From Chitinophagaceae bacterium (GTDB lineage Bacteria; Bacteroidota; Bacteroidia; Chitinophagales; Chitinophagaceae), in assembly GCA_017307755.1 (NCBI GenBank), contig JAFKGQ010000006.1, positions 186,001 to 250,000 of the forward strand: a stretch of 64,000 bases of DNA, in the 5' to 3' direction. Below, one piece after another: positions 17,010 through 27,100 of this stretch. Numbering within the stretch: position 1 is the stretch's first letter; each line of letters begins with the position of its first letter. Made by a program: the position numbers and the translations under genes. A model generated the notes under the pieces. The model ran no database searches and was not told the DNA's origin. It saw nothing but the letters and a program-made list of their open reading frames with translations.

Positions 17010-18284
17010 TCACTTCACCGCCGTCGGTCTTACAGTCGTAAGCGATATCACTCCCTTGAACATCTTTCCCCCATCCCCCGTCAGACGCAGATAGTAGTCC
17101 GAAGAACAAGCCGTACCATCCTCGTCCAGAGTGAGAAAACCCGCTCCCGCCGGCACCATCGAAGCATCTTCCGCTGTCTTGGCAATCTGGTTGCCCTCAT
17201 TGTATTCATCAAACATGGATATATAGATCCCCTGCACACCCAACCGCGTCATGTTATAGAACTGCCGCCACATAAAATCCCCATGGACCCGCTGTCTCCC
17301 CTGCAGGTCCCCCGGCAGCACGCAAGGCTGATAATCGATCTTGTAGGCCCTGCAAAACCCAAGGTCCGCCGTGGCCACATTGGCATAGTAATCGTCAGCC
17401 TCCATGATCTTGCCGATACGTCCCACCATCCAGGGTGACAGCATATTAAAGGCCTTATATGTATCGATAAAACCCGGCCGCGAATCACTGTTCTGTTCCC
17501 GCCAGTGCGTAGGTACGCCTCCAATGACATAACAGCCCTGGCTCTTAAACCACATGATAACGTCTTTACACGTGGCCGCATCCCACACATGGTTGGGGTC
17601 GCTGAACCCAAAACCCCAGATACATACCACAGGTTTGCCATTCTGTCTGGCATATGCCGCGGAAGAAGTATACGCTTTCATTTTGTTTGTCCAGTCCGCT
17701 TTTATCTCGGACTGCATATTGGTCCAGCCGCTGACGTCATACATGATATAGAACTTGACATTGTGTTTTTCCGCGGCCGTTTTTACTTTTGCCGTGATGG
17801 CGTCCCGGACGGGACCTTCCTGTCCGGTGGGGTTAAAACGTTGCAGGGCGGCTACATCAATGCCGTATTGTTGCATCCAGGTAAACTGCACATCCACCGT
17901 CTGATCGTTGAAAGAGGAAAATAATGTGGCTGGATTGCCATTGCCCAGGTTCGCAAAACCCGTAGCATACGTATTCTGGTAATCTCGTATATCCGGCCAC
18001 GACACGATACCACTTAACGTCTGCGTAGGTGCTTGCCCCCAATCCTTGGACCAATGCCACCAGGCGTCTATCGGTGAACCGTCGCCCTTGCAGGCAAACC
18101 AACCCTGATAGCCCACGGTGACCGTACCTACCACATCTCCCTTCGGAGAGGGCCATACTTTATTGATATTAGTGTCGGTCTGTGAAGGCGGAGGCGTCGG
18201 TCCGGCGCCGGAATTGCTTTTGCCGCAACTGGCCGTCAAAAAAAGAATTGCCAGCGATAACCCGATAGAACCAAAACTTTTCAT
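17010..18284 (-). CDS. Glycoside hydrolase family 71/99-like lipoprotein
   Basis: A 424-residue predicted lipoprotein enzyme. The signal peptide ends in a lipobox LTASC (Cys20), and a short Pro-rich linker follows. The rest is a TIM-barrel related to GH71/GH99, seen in VGYQGWFACKGDGS, a DVQFTWMQQYGIDVAALQRF barrel segment, IMYDVSGWTN, and a late ISMFDEYNEGNQIAK carrying paired acids. Related enzymes cut alpha-mannan (GH99) or alpha-1,3-glucan (GH71), but this subgroup is often labelled xylosidase/arabinosidase without proof. I start at ATG 18284, which leaves 7 bp after the GH43 stop; 18329 would overlap that gene. It is the last gene of locus 1. Confidence 0.8.
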   Translation of the reverse strand: MKSFGSIGLSLAILFLTASCGKSNSGAGPTPPPSQTDTNINKVWPSPKGDVVGTVTVGYQGWFACKGDGSPIDAWWHWSKDWGQAPTQTLSGIVSWPDIRDYQNTYATGFANLGNGNPATLFSSFNDQTVDVQFTWMQQYGIDVAALQRFNPTGQEGPVRDAITAKVKTAAEKHNVKFYIMYDVSGWTNMQSEIKADWTNKMKAYTSSAAYARQNGKPVVCIWGFGFSDPNHVWDAATCKDVIMWFKSQGCYVIGGVPTHWREQNSDSRPGFIDTYKAFNMLSPWMVGRIGKIMEADDYYANVATADLGFCRAYKIDYQPCVLPGDLQGRQRVHGDFMWRQFYNMTRLGVQGIYISMFDEYNEGNQIAKTAEDASMVPAGAGFLTLDEDGTACSSDYYLRLTGDGGKMFKGVISLTTVRPTAVK

Positions 18285-18291
18285 AAACACA

Positions 18292-19257
18292 TTATTTTGT
18301 CTGAATAATTTTTTTAATTGAACCATCACTATTATAGCCCAGCGTGTCTACACAAATGGAGCGCAGCCAGTCAAAATGTGATATGGAACTGTTGTGATAA
18401 AAGGCATACCATTGCCCCTTGTATTCCACAATAGACCCATGATTGGTATAGCTGTCCGTGGGGTCTATATAAATCCCTTTATAGGTCCATGGGCCTATAG
18501 GGTTCGAGCTGACGGCATAACGCATTTGATTATGCGTCCGTCCGTCATCATGGTTGTCCGCATAAGAGAGATAATAAAGACCGTTCCGCTTATGCACCCA
18601 GGCAGCCTCATGAAAATCCACCAGCCCCTGCATGGAACGCATGTCGCCATCTATCTCCATCATGTTGTCCTTTAACTTGCCGCCTTTACAGGTACCGCCG
18701 CCGCCATAATAAAAATAGGCCTTGCCATCGTCATCCACAAACACGCAGGGGTCGATCATCGACTCCAACCCCTGTATATATCCTTGTACTGTAAAGCCAC
18801 TGGCCGGCTTGGAACTGGTAGCGACCCCTATCTTCCAGGTGGAATTCCAGGGCGAGCCGCTGGGATGAGGAAAATAAAAATAATACACCCCATTTTTGTA
18901 AGCGCAGTCCGGCGCCCACATAAAATTGCCATCCGACGTCCCCCACGACACCTGGCTGGCTTCCAGTATCTGTCCCTCATCACGCCAGTGCACCATATCG
19001 TCCGTGGAAAAGACATGGTACTTGTCCATCAGGTCGCAACCCCTCGGCGGGTCGATATCATGGGACGGATATACGTACAGCCGCCCATCAGCCCAAACGT
19101 GAGCTGACGGATCGGCCGTGTACATATTGGTGATGAAAGGATTTTTATGCGCCGTATCAAAAAGTGACGGCTTCTTTACAGCCACAGGCTGATCCTTTTT
19201 GGAAGAACAGCCAGCCAGCGCCGCAAATACACATACTATAAGCAATCGTTTATACAT
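18292..19257 (-). CDS. GH43 family lipoprotein, copy B
   Basis: A 321-residue five-bladed beta-propeller glycosidase of family 43 (beta-xylosidase/alpha-L-arabinofuranosidase type). A lipobox LAGC places the lipidated cysteine at 17. The three catalytic acids are recognisable: Asp49 as base (TADPSAHV), Asp169 as pKa modulator (MIDPCVFVDD) and Glu217 as acid (DFHEAAWV). It is a close paralogue of the upstream copy, and these catalytic segments are almost identical, so the pair arose by tandem duplication. It lies 6 bp after the first copy and 7 bp before the GH71/99-like gene, within one leftward operon. The precise linkage cleaved is unknown. Confidence 0.93.
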   Translation of the reverse strand: MYKRLLIVCVFAALAGCSSKKDQPVAVKKPSLFDTAHKNPFITNMYTADPSAHVWADGRLYVYPSHDIDPPRGCDLMDKYHVFSTDDMVHWRDEGQILEASQVSWGTSDGNFMWAPDCAYKNGVYYFYFPHPSGSPWNSTWKIGVATSSKPASGFTVQGYIQGLESMIDPCVFVDDDGKAYFYYGGGGTCKGGKLKDNMMEIDGDMRSMQGLVDFHEAAWVHKRNGLYYLSYADNHDDGRTHNQMRYAVSSNPIGPWTYKGIYIDPTDSYTNHGSIVEYKGQWYAFYHNSSISHFDWLRSICVDTLGYNSDGSIKKIIQTK

Positions 19258-19263
19258 AGATCT

Positions 19264-20289
19264 TTATTTTCCGGCGCCTCCCGCAGGTTTGTCCCCGGCT
19301 GGTTTGGGCCTCGTGGCCGAAGAATCCGCCGTCATCCGCACCATTTGAATGGTCCCATCAGGATTGTAATACAACTTATCCACACAGATGGACCGCAGCC
19401 AGTCAAAGTGCGAAAGAGCGCTGTTGTGATAAAAAGCATACCATTGTCCCTTGTATTCTATGATAGAGCCGTGGTTTGTATAGCTGTCCGTCGGCTCTAT
19501 ATAGATCCCTTTATACTCCCAGGGCCCTAAAGGACTGGTGCTCGTCGCATAGCACATCCGGTTATGCTGTCCCGCCGAATCATGGTTGTCGGAATAGGAC
19601 AGATAATAGACCCCATTGCGCTTATGCACCCAGGTAGCTTCATGAAAATCCACCAGACCTTTCATCGGCTGCATCTCCCCGTCTATCTCCGTCATATTGT
19701 CCTTTAACTTGCCGCCTTTACAGGTACCGCCTCCGCCATAATAGAAATAGGCCTGCCCATCGTCGTCCACAAATACACAAGGGTCGATCATGGACTCCAG
19801 CCCCTGGATATAACCCTGTACCTTGAAATCACTGGCCGGCTTCTTACTGGTGGCTACACCTATTTTCCAGGTGGAATTCCACTCCTTGCCGCTACCGGTG
19901 GGATGAGGAAAATAAAAATAATACACCCCATTTTTGTAAGCACAATCCGGCGCCCACATAAATCCGCCTTCCGGACGGCCCCAGGGTACCTGGCTCGAGC
20001 GAAGTATTTCACCATGATCCTTCCAATGCACCATGTCGTCCGTGGAAAAGACATGGTACTGGTCCATCAGATCGCACCCCCGAGGTGGATCGATGTCATG
20101 GGATGCATATACATATAGACGGCCGTCAGCCCAAACATGGGCTGACGGGTCCGCTGTAAACATATGTCTGATAAAGGGGTTGCCGGTCACTGCTGCTGCC
20201 TTTTTTTGGGCCAGACATCCGGGATGGATAGCCATAAGGCCGGAAATAATTGCAGCTTGTCCTAACAGAAAAATGCGCTTTGTTTGCAT
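19264..20289 (-). CDS. GH43 family exported glycosidase, copy A
   Basis: A 341-residue GH43 propeller with a signal peptide (ending near CLAQ, residues 25-28). Whether Cys25 is lipidated is unclear, because the preceding HPG is a poor lipobox. Catalytic acids Asp47, Asp169 and Glu217 occupy the same motifs as in the adjacent paralogue. A hydrophilic C-terminal tail (DSSATRPKPAGDKPAGGAGK) is absent from copy B. The differences in anchoring signal and tail suggest the two copies may differ in location or have begun to diverge in substrate. It is 14 bp downstream of the duplicated-domain lipoprotein. Confidence 0.93.
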   Translation of the reverse strand: MQTKRIFLLGQAAIISGLMAIHPGCLAQKKAAAVTGNPFIRHMFTADPSAHVWADGRLYVYASHDIDPPRGCDLMDQYHVFSTDDMVHWKDHGEILRSSQVPWGRPEGGFMWAPDCAYKNGVYYFYFPHPTGSGKEWNSTWKIGVATSKKPASDFKVQGYIQGLESMIDPCVFVDDDGQAYFYYGGGGTCKGGKLKDNMTEIDGEMQPMKGLVDFHEATWVHKRNGVYYLSYSDNHDSAGQHNRMCYATSTSPLGPWEYKGIYIEPTDSYTNHGSIIEYKGQWYAFYHNSALSHFDWLRSICVDKLYYNPDGTIQMVRMTADSSATRPKPAGDKPAGGAGK

Positions 20290-20303
20290 AGGTTGTTGCT
20301 TTA

Positions 20304-21443
20304 TTATGGCCGTCTCTGTACAACGATACCGTCAATCCCAAAAGTTTGGTCGCTCGTTGCCTTGTTGGCCGTCCAGAAAAATATTTTGAAATAGTTCATG
20401 GCCGTCAGGTCCGGACCGCCGTCACCCGTTATGCCACCGTCTGAAAAATTGAGGGTAAGCTGATTCCATCCGTTCTTGAGCTTCGGGATGATGCCGGCTA
20501 ATCCCCATCCCACCCGGAATTTATCCGGATCTTTCGAGCTGCTGAATTGTATCTGGCCATCCAGCTTCAGCAAAGAGACGTCCGGTACATTGAACCAGAA
20601 TTGCAATTGACCATTGGTCATGGTAAGCTTGGTGTCGATATTGACAGGAAATGTCTTGATAAACTGAAGAAAATCGTTCCCCGTGGTGATGGTGCCCTGC
20701 AGATATCCTTTCCCTTCCTTTTGTCCCGTGGTAGCTATCACGGGCGCACCCACCGTTTGCCAGCCGTCGGCTACATCACAATTGTCCACGACGATGGGGG
20801 GCGGAGGCGGTACAGCCACTACCCTGATATCATCCAGCCCGAACTTCTGATCCGACGTGGCTTTATTCGCCGTCCAGAAGAATATCTTGAAATAGTTCAT
20901 GGCCGTCAGGTCCGGACCGCCGTCACCGGACACATATGCGTCTGAAAAGTTTAACGCCAATTGGTTCCAGCCGTTCTTCAGCGTGGGGATGATCTTGTCA
21001 AGCCCCCACCCGATGCGGTTCTTATCGGGATCCTTTGCACTGCTGAACTGTATCTGACCGTCCAGCTTCAACAGGGAGACGTCCTGTACAAAAAACCAGA
21101 ACTTCAACACGCCACTAAACATGGTCGCCTTGGTATCGACATTGACAGGCAGTGTCTTGATAAACTGAAGAAAATCATTCCCCGTAGTGATGGTGCCCTG
21201 CAGATATCCTTTCCCTTCCTTTTGCCCTGTGGTAGCGATCACGGGCGCGCCCACCGTTTGCCAGCCGTCGGCCGCATCGCAATTGTCGATCTCCACAGAC
21301 TGCTCGGTCGGTGGGGGTGGCGGGGGCGGCGTCGGTTTCAGACCGCTGGTGTCCCGGGAAGGATAATTATCTTTTTTACAGGCTGCCAGGATAAGTACCG
21401 TCGTCATCACGGAACCCACCAGCATTGTTTTTATTAAGCGCAT
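20304..21443 (-). CDS. Lipoprotein with two tandem near-identical domains
   Basis: A 379-residue lipoprotein (lipobox LILAAC, Cys22) with a Pro-rich linker at about 37-45 and two copies of a roughly 160-residue beta-rich domain (from residue 52 and from residue 219). Each copy begins with DNC-D-ADGWQTVGAPVI and contains GKGYLQGTIT and DLTAMNYFKIFFWTANKATS. The layout, anchored and modular beside SusCD, matches surface glycan-binding proteins (SusE/F or SGBP-B roles), and the domain has the look of a carbohydrate-binding jelly roll. Aromatic residues are plentiful. No catalytic motif is visible. The binding function is inference. It lies 38 bp after the DUF3823 gene. Confidence 0.7.
   Translation of the reverse strand: MRLIKTMLVGSVMTTVLILAACKKDNYPSRDTSGLKPTPPPPPPPTEQSVEIDNCDAADGWQTVGAPVIATTGQKEGKGYLQGTITTGNDFLQFIKTLPVNVDTKATMFSGVLKFWFFVQDVSLLKLDGQIQFSSAKDPDKNRIGWGLDKIIPTLKNGWNQLALNFSDAYVSGDGGPDLTAMNYFKIFFWTANKATSDQKFGLDDIRVVAVPPPPPIVVDNCDVADGWQTVGAPVIATTGQKEGKGYLQGTITTGNDFLQFIKTFPVNIDTKLTMTNGQLQFWFNVPDVSLLKLDGQIQFSSSKDPDKFRVGWGLAGIIPKLKNGWNQLTLNFSDGGITGDGGPDLTAMNYFKIFFWTANKATSDQTFGIDGIVVQRRP
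20307..21290 (-). repeat. 501-bp tandem direct repeat inside lipoprotein gene
   Basis: The two domains of the lipoprotein gene are also repeats at the DNA level, with a period of exactly 501 bp (167 codons). For example, the segment starting ggtgccctgc at 20691 recurs at 21192, and gccgtcaggt at 20401 recurs at 20902. Long blocks are identical apart from scattered, often synonymous changes, so the duplication is fairly recent or kept alike by recombination. Confidence 0.9.
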
Positions 21444-21481
21444 TTCGTTAGCATTTAAATTTTTTACAAATAGGGATCAGG

Positions 21482-22222
21482 TTATTGTTTCGGTACATCC
21501 ACCTGGATCACTTCCGACAAATTCGAGCTCTTGTCGTCGTTATTAAATTTCACACCCAGCCGGACAAAGAACGTACGTCCCCTGATCAGGCCGGTGACTG
21601 TCACACCGATGGACTTTTGAGCCGGCGTCAGGGTCGACCAATCCCAGGGACTCGACGCAGAGGGCACCGGCAGTTTTTGAGATTCCGAAAATTGATAAAT
21701 AGCAGCCCCCGGCCCGACAAACTTGGTCGTATTGACATAAGGGTCTATCTCTATTATCTGAGGAATACCCCCATCGATAGGCGCCGACAGGTCCGCGGTC
21801 AACGCCAGTACGGTATCCGTCAGCGTCGCCTTGAAGTTGTTCAACAACAGATAGGGCGTCATTTGAAAGTCAAGCTTGGACCCCTGACGGATGTCCGTCT
21901 CGACAGGCGCCACAGGCCAGAAGGCGCCACCCTTTATGGAGACGCGATAGTGCCCGGCAAATAGTTTGTCGTTCTCGTACGTGCCGTCATTTTTGATGGG
22001 TATATCCTGGGGTGCGGGAGTAGCGCTATAACTCAGCTCCTCAAGACGGATATTGAAATTGCCCGTGCTGGTCTGCACGGTGGTTTTGGAGGATGACCCG
22101 TCCAGGAAGAGACTTCCGGTGAGGGAAGCATTCGGCCCCGGAAAGTTGTCCTTCTTGATACAGGATGTACCCGCCATCAACATGGACACCCCCAACATGA
22201 TTGTACTGATTCGTAGCTTCAT
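21482..22222 (-). CDS. DUF3823 domain lipoprotein
   Basis: A 246-residue lipoprotein (lipobox AGTSC, Cys21) of the DUF3823 family, which is regularly found straight after SusD in Bacteroidota glycan loci. It contains two beta-sandwich-like parts: an N-terminal carboxypeptidase-regulatory-like domain (about 30-115, LTGSLFLDGSSSK through GHYRVSIKGGAFWPV) and a fibronectin-like C-terminal domain. Its place, 18 bp after SusD, suggests a surface glycan-binding accessory to the transporter. No catalytic residues are seen, and the binding role is inferred from context. Confidence 0.85.
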   Translation of the reverse strand: MKLRISTIMLGVSMLMAGTSCIKKDNFPGPNASLTGSLFLDGSSSKTTVQTSTGNFNIRLEELSYSATPAPQDIPIKNDGTYENDKLFAGHYRVSIKGGAFWPVAPVETDIRQGSKLDFQMTPYLLLNNFKATLTDTVLALTADLSAPIDGGIPQIIEIDPYVNTTKFVGPGAAIYQFSESQKLPVPSASSPWDWSTLTPAQKSIGVTVTGLIRGRTFFVRLGVKFNNDDKSSNLSEVIQVDVPKQ

Positions 22223-22240
22223 ATATCAATTTTTTTTGTA

Positions 22241-24106
22241 CTAGTAATTGGGATTTTGAGGATAGAGATTGGGGTTGCTGTTCAACTGACCGCCCGGCAG
22301 GGGCTCATAGTAGAACCTCTTGTCGAAATTGTAATTCCGCTGAAATGTTTCGGGTTCTTTCAGGAAAATGTACTTGCCTTCATCGTATACATAATAAGGC
22401 ATCAGACCGTGGAATCGGGCGTTGTTCAGAACGACATCCGCGATCCTCCATCTTTTGATATCCCACCAGTAATGGTTCTCAAAGGCCAGTTCCTTACAGC
22501 GCTCGTTCCGTACCGTGTCAACCACCATATTCGCCAGGGTCAGCGGGCTGGCGCCTGCCCTGTCCCGGATATCGTTCAGACATATCAGCGCGTCGTCCGT
22601 CTGGCCTGTTTCGATATCCGCCTCGGCCCTGTTCAGCAGGACTTCCGCATAACGGAACTCGATCCAGTGGGTGGTGCTGGAGAACAGCGTGATCTTGGTA
22701 AGGTCCGTCTGTTTGTAATTGATATATTTCCGGACATAAAAACCTGTCCGGGTATTGTTGTCGGCGCCGGATGAAGGGAACATGCCGGCATTCCCGATCA
22801 CTGTCATGTTGCTGCCCGCGTATAATGTATTATGATCCCCGGAAGATGCAAATTTCCGGTCCCCGCCAGGCTTGGCCACCTCATCAGCAGATTTGTAATT
22901 AAATGTCGGGTAAATACCCCTCCGCTGATCGAATAGCTTCCCCCGCAGCGTCTCACCGGGAAAGTAGACCGTGGCCAGCAGACGGGGCTCAAGGTTCTGG
23001 CCTTGCCAGAGGTCGGCCAATTGATTATACCGTTTGGGCGTTCCGTCGGCATTGGTGACATCCAGTATGCCAAAACGCTCTACAAGCTCCAAAGTCGGAT
23101 AAGCCCGGGACAGACCATCGCCCGTCATATAGTTCATACCGCTGTTGGGCGACATGGTGGCATCCCAGCTGTGCATACGCTCCGACTCACCACTAAAATA
23201 GTCCCTTGTAAGAATATTTTCAGGACTTTGGACGTCCAGGAAAAGGTCGGTGTAGTTGGTCAGCTTATCCGCCACCTTTCTATAGAGGGAATAGTGTCCT
23301 TCCAGCAGTTTGGCCGCATCGATGGCCTTCTGATAAAACCCGGCCGCTTTGTCCGCACTGATACCGACAAAGCCCTGGTCACGGGCGGCGCCACCGACAA
23401 AGTTCTGAGAACCGTACTTGGCAATAGAGCCCGCATACAACATGGCCCTTGATTTCAAGGCCGCCGCCCCATATTTGTCCGCCCTGCCCGTCTCATTGGT
23501 GGCCGGCATGGTATTCCAGGCCGAATCCAGATCGTCCCCGATAAAATTCCATACGTCCTCCTCTTTATCCCTCGGTACCTGCAGATCCTTTATCGACTGC
23601 TGAGGATAATTCTGTACATTCTTGATGATTGGTATGCCTCCGTAACGTTTGGCCAGCGCAAAATAATAGTAGGCCCGGAGAAAGTGCGCCTCGCCGATCA
23701 GATTTGCCACAGTGGCCGCCGGATAATTTTTGGCATATTTCGGCAGGGTCTCCAGTAAATAGTTCACCGCGCGGATGTCATCATAAGGCCAGTAACCAAA
23801 TCCATTGCCGATGTCCATACCTCCGTAAGGACCTACCATTTCACCACAGGCGCCACCCGCATGATAAAAATGTTCCCATTCATGGTGAAGATTGAACCCT
23901 CCTTCACCCGCGTTCCTTCCCGCCGGCCGGTAGGTAAAATCCTCGATGGGGAGTTTGCGATACACTTGCGCCAGGTAGGTCTCGATACCCGCCTGACTGG
24001 AAAAGATCTGATCATCGCTAAGGATGTTGGGTGGCAGGATATCCAGCTTTTGACAGGACGAAAGCGCCGCCAATCCTATAATAAATACAGCAAGTAACTT
24101 TTTCAT
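22241..24106 (-). CDS. SusD/RagB nutrient-binding lipoprotein, locus 1
   Basis: A 621-residue SusD-family lipoprotein from ATG 24106 (a longer start at 24121 is possible), with lipobox LSSC at Cys18. It shows the family's order: an N-terminal SusD-like part (ILSDDQIFSSQAGIETYLAQVY), TPR helices (LIGEAHFLRAYYYFALAKRYGGIPI), and the C-terminal RagB segment with FRYAEVLLNRAEAD, DIRDRAG, RNERCKELAFENHYWWDIKRW and the closing NPNLYPQNPNY. It forms the lid on the SusC channel and captures oligosaccharides at the outer membrane. It is 20 bp after the SusC gene, in the operon that begins with GH92. Confidence 0.97.
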   Translation of the reverse strand: MKKLLAVFIIGLAALSSCQKLDILPPNILSDDQIFSSQAGIETYLAQVYRKLPIEDFTYRPAGRNAGEGGFNLHHEWEHFYHAGGACGEMVGPYGGMDIGNGFGYWPYDDIRAVNYLLETLPKYAKNYPAATVANLIGEAHFLRAYYYFALAKRYGGIPIIKNVQNYPQQSIKDLQVPRDKEEDVWNFIGDDLDSAWNTMPATNETGRADKYGAAALKSRAMLYAGSIAKYGSQNFVGGAARDQGFVGISADKAAGFYQKAIDAAKLLEGHYSLYRKVADKLTNYTDLFLDVQSPENILTRDYFSGESERMHSWDATMSPNSGMNYMTGDGLSRAYPTLELVERFGILDVTNADGTPKRYNQLADLWQGQNLEPRLLATVYFPGETLRGKLFDQRRGIYPTFNYKSADEVAKPGGDRKFASSGDHNTLYAGSNMTVIGNAGMFPSSGADNNTRTGFYVRKYINYKQTDLTKITLFSSTTHWIEFRYAEVLLNRAEADIETGQTDDALICLNDIRDRAGASPLTLANMVVDTVRNERCKELAFENHYWWDIKRWRIADVVLNNARFHGLMPYYVYDEGKYIFLKEPETFQRNYNFDKRFYYEPLPGGQLNSNPNLYPQNPNY

Positions 24107-24126
24107 ATTTTTTATGTTCACAGGTT

Positions 24127-27100
24127 TTAGAGTGAAATATTGGCGCCGACATTAAAGGTTCTGTTCAACGGGTATTTGTAACCGCCCAGACCAAAGTTGA
24201 AGTCTCCGCTGGGTATCTGTCCCGGATGTTCCGGATCGACGCCATCCAGACCCGTAATGGTGAACAGGTTGTAAGCATTGACATATACCCGGCAGTTCTT
24301 GATGCCTGCTTTGCTGAGGATGATGCGGGGGATGGAATATCCCAGCTCCAGGGTCTTCAGCCTGACATAGGTGGCATCCATCACACCCTTTGTGGTATTA
24401 TTGATCTGGTCATACTTATATCCCATGGAAGGATATTTTCCAGGCACCCACTTGGTGTTCGGATCATAAACATTGTCGCTCGGATTGACCGTATGCCAGC
24501 TGTCCAGGAACTTTTGCATGGCGCTCCCGCCATACATCAAAGGCTCGACATATTGCTCCGCAAGCTCGGTCCAGAACCCGGTGGCGCCGGCAAAATAAGC
24601 GCTCAGGTCAAACCCTTTATAAGTCAGGTTGAAATTAAACCCAAAGTTCATGATGGGCAGGTTCACCGCCGCGATGGGATGATAGTCATCCCCATTGATG
24701 ACACCATCTCCATTCCAATCCTGCATATAGTAGTCACCGGGCAGCACCGTATTATTTCCGCCCCCTGTATTCACCGAATGATTGTAGATCTGGTTATAGC
24801 TGGTGAACTGGCCGCCATAATCGACGCCCCACCAGATGTCTGTATACCTGCCGGACAAATTGTTCCTCCATGCCTGATACGAATTACCCGCTTTCCCTTC
24901 TATATGGGTTCTCCATTGGGTACGCGCATAGGAAAGGTTGCCGCCGATGTTGATACCCAGGTCGCCGATCCTGTTCCTGTGGGACAAGGCCAGCTCCCAG
25001 CCCTGCGTCCTGTTAGAATTAAGATTCTCCTGAGGCAGGTTGACACCCACCGTACCGGGTAAAACAGCCAGCCGCGTAGCTGGTAATCCATCCTGATCCC
25101 TTCTGAATACTTCAAAGCTTCCATCGATCTTCCCTTTCAATATACTAAAATCAAGACCTATATTAGTCGTATGCGACGTATACCACGTCAGGTCAGGATT
25201 GATCAGGCCCCTGTTGGCGGAGCCATTCACAAACTGTCCGCCGAACATATACCCCAGCGGCTTTTGGTCAGCCGGGTCCACAGTAGGATAGGTAAAGCCC
25301 GAGACATATTGGAAGACTGTTTGATTGTCCCCATCATACCCCAGCGCACCATAAGACCCGCGCAGTTTCAGGTTGCTGACGATGTTGGGAGACACCAGCT
25401 GCTGGAAAAAAGGCTCCTCGCTTACACGCCAACCTACCAGGCCGGCAGGAAAAGTACCCCAGCGGCGGGGACCCGGCGCAAATTTGTTGGAAGCATCCCG
25501 GCGAATGGTGAATTCCGCCAGATATTTTCCTTTGTAATCATAATTCACTCTACCCAGATAGGCCCTTGTAGCCACGTCATTGACGCCGCCGGCATCTGTG
25601 TAGCCTCTGGCATTGTTGGGATCTCCGCCGAAGAGATAATCCACAGGCAATGCCACATTGCGTTGTGCGGAGAAATTATCATCCTTTGAATGAGTCTGTT
25701 CATATACCAGGAGCACATTCACATTGTGGTCCCGGGCGAAAGTATGTACATAGTTAAGCGAAAGATGCCCCAGCGTAGACTCGTTGTTGCCGTAGTTGCG
25801 GTTCAGCGTCCCCGTTCCGCTGGCAGGGTCTGCGTTGACGGTAGAAGGCTTATACGAACTATCCGTCGGGTCGTACGAATATAAAGTATACGTCTTCCGG
25901 CGCGCTGTATTATCGTTGATATTGTACCCATAATTGAACATGGCCCTGGCCTTCAACCCCGTGATATAGGGTATGTCGTACTCCAGGCTCAGTTGGCCCT
26001 GAATGTTCTTGCTTTTGCCGATCTTGTACCCCACCCTGCCCGCATCTGTCATGCCCACAGGATTGGCATTATCGGGCATCACATTCAGGTAGTCATGGTT
26101 GTTATTGGCATAGATCTGGTTGATGGGTATCTGGTTCCAGGTATATTTAAAGACAGTCCAGAGGTCCTGGTAGGGAGAGTTCTTATTGTCCATATATCCC
26201 GAGACAAGAGCTTGCGCACGCAGCCTGTCCGTGATCTTTACATTGACATTGGACCGTACGTTCCAACGGTCATAGTTCAACGACCCGGACTTATACAGAC
26301 CATCCTGCTTCATATAACCCAGACTAAAAAACATACTCACCTTATCACTGCCGCCGCTGATATTCAGGTTGTGCGTCCATTGCGGCGTCACCGTGTTAAA
26401 GGCGGCGTCGATCCAGTCCGCGCCGACATATTTCCCATCGATCCAGGGCTTGATATTCTCATATGTATAGGCAGGTTTGTCATTGCCAAGGAAATTGTTG
26501 CCAAAATCCCTTTTCACTTTCTCATTGGTCAGCATCATATAATCCACCGGTCCTACCCCCTTGGGCATGCCCAGAAATTGCTGCCAGCCCTGGTTGAAGG
26601 AATAGTTGATGTCGTATTTGCCGTTGCGGTTGCTGCCTTTCTTGGTCGTCACAAGGATGACCCCGTTGGCGGCCCGAACCCCGTACACCGCTGCTGCAGC
26701 ATCTTTCAGCACCGAAATACTTTCGATCTCACTCGGGTCCATCCTTTCGATGCCTCCCCTGGGCACCCCGTCGATGACGACCAACGGAGCCGCGCCAAAC
26801 CCACGGATATCAAAACTATTCTCATAACCACCTGGCTCAGCCGTCCTTTGGACCATACGCAAGCCAGGCACTTTGCCCGTCAGCATGTTCAGGACGTTCT
26901 CGTTCTTTGTCACCGCCACTTCACTACCCTTCAACTGAACGACGGAGCCCGTCAATGTCACTTTTTTCTGGGTGCCGTAACCCACAACAACAACTTCCCC
27001 CATATCCTTCCCGCCGATGTTCATCACCGCATTGATCACACCCCGGTTACCTATCTTCTCTACGATATCCTTGTACCCCACATACGAAATGGTGAGCGAC

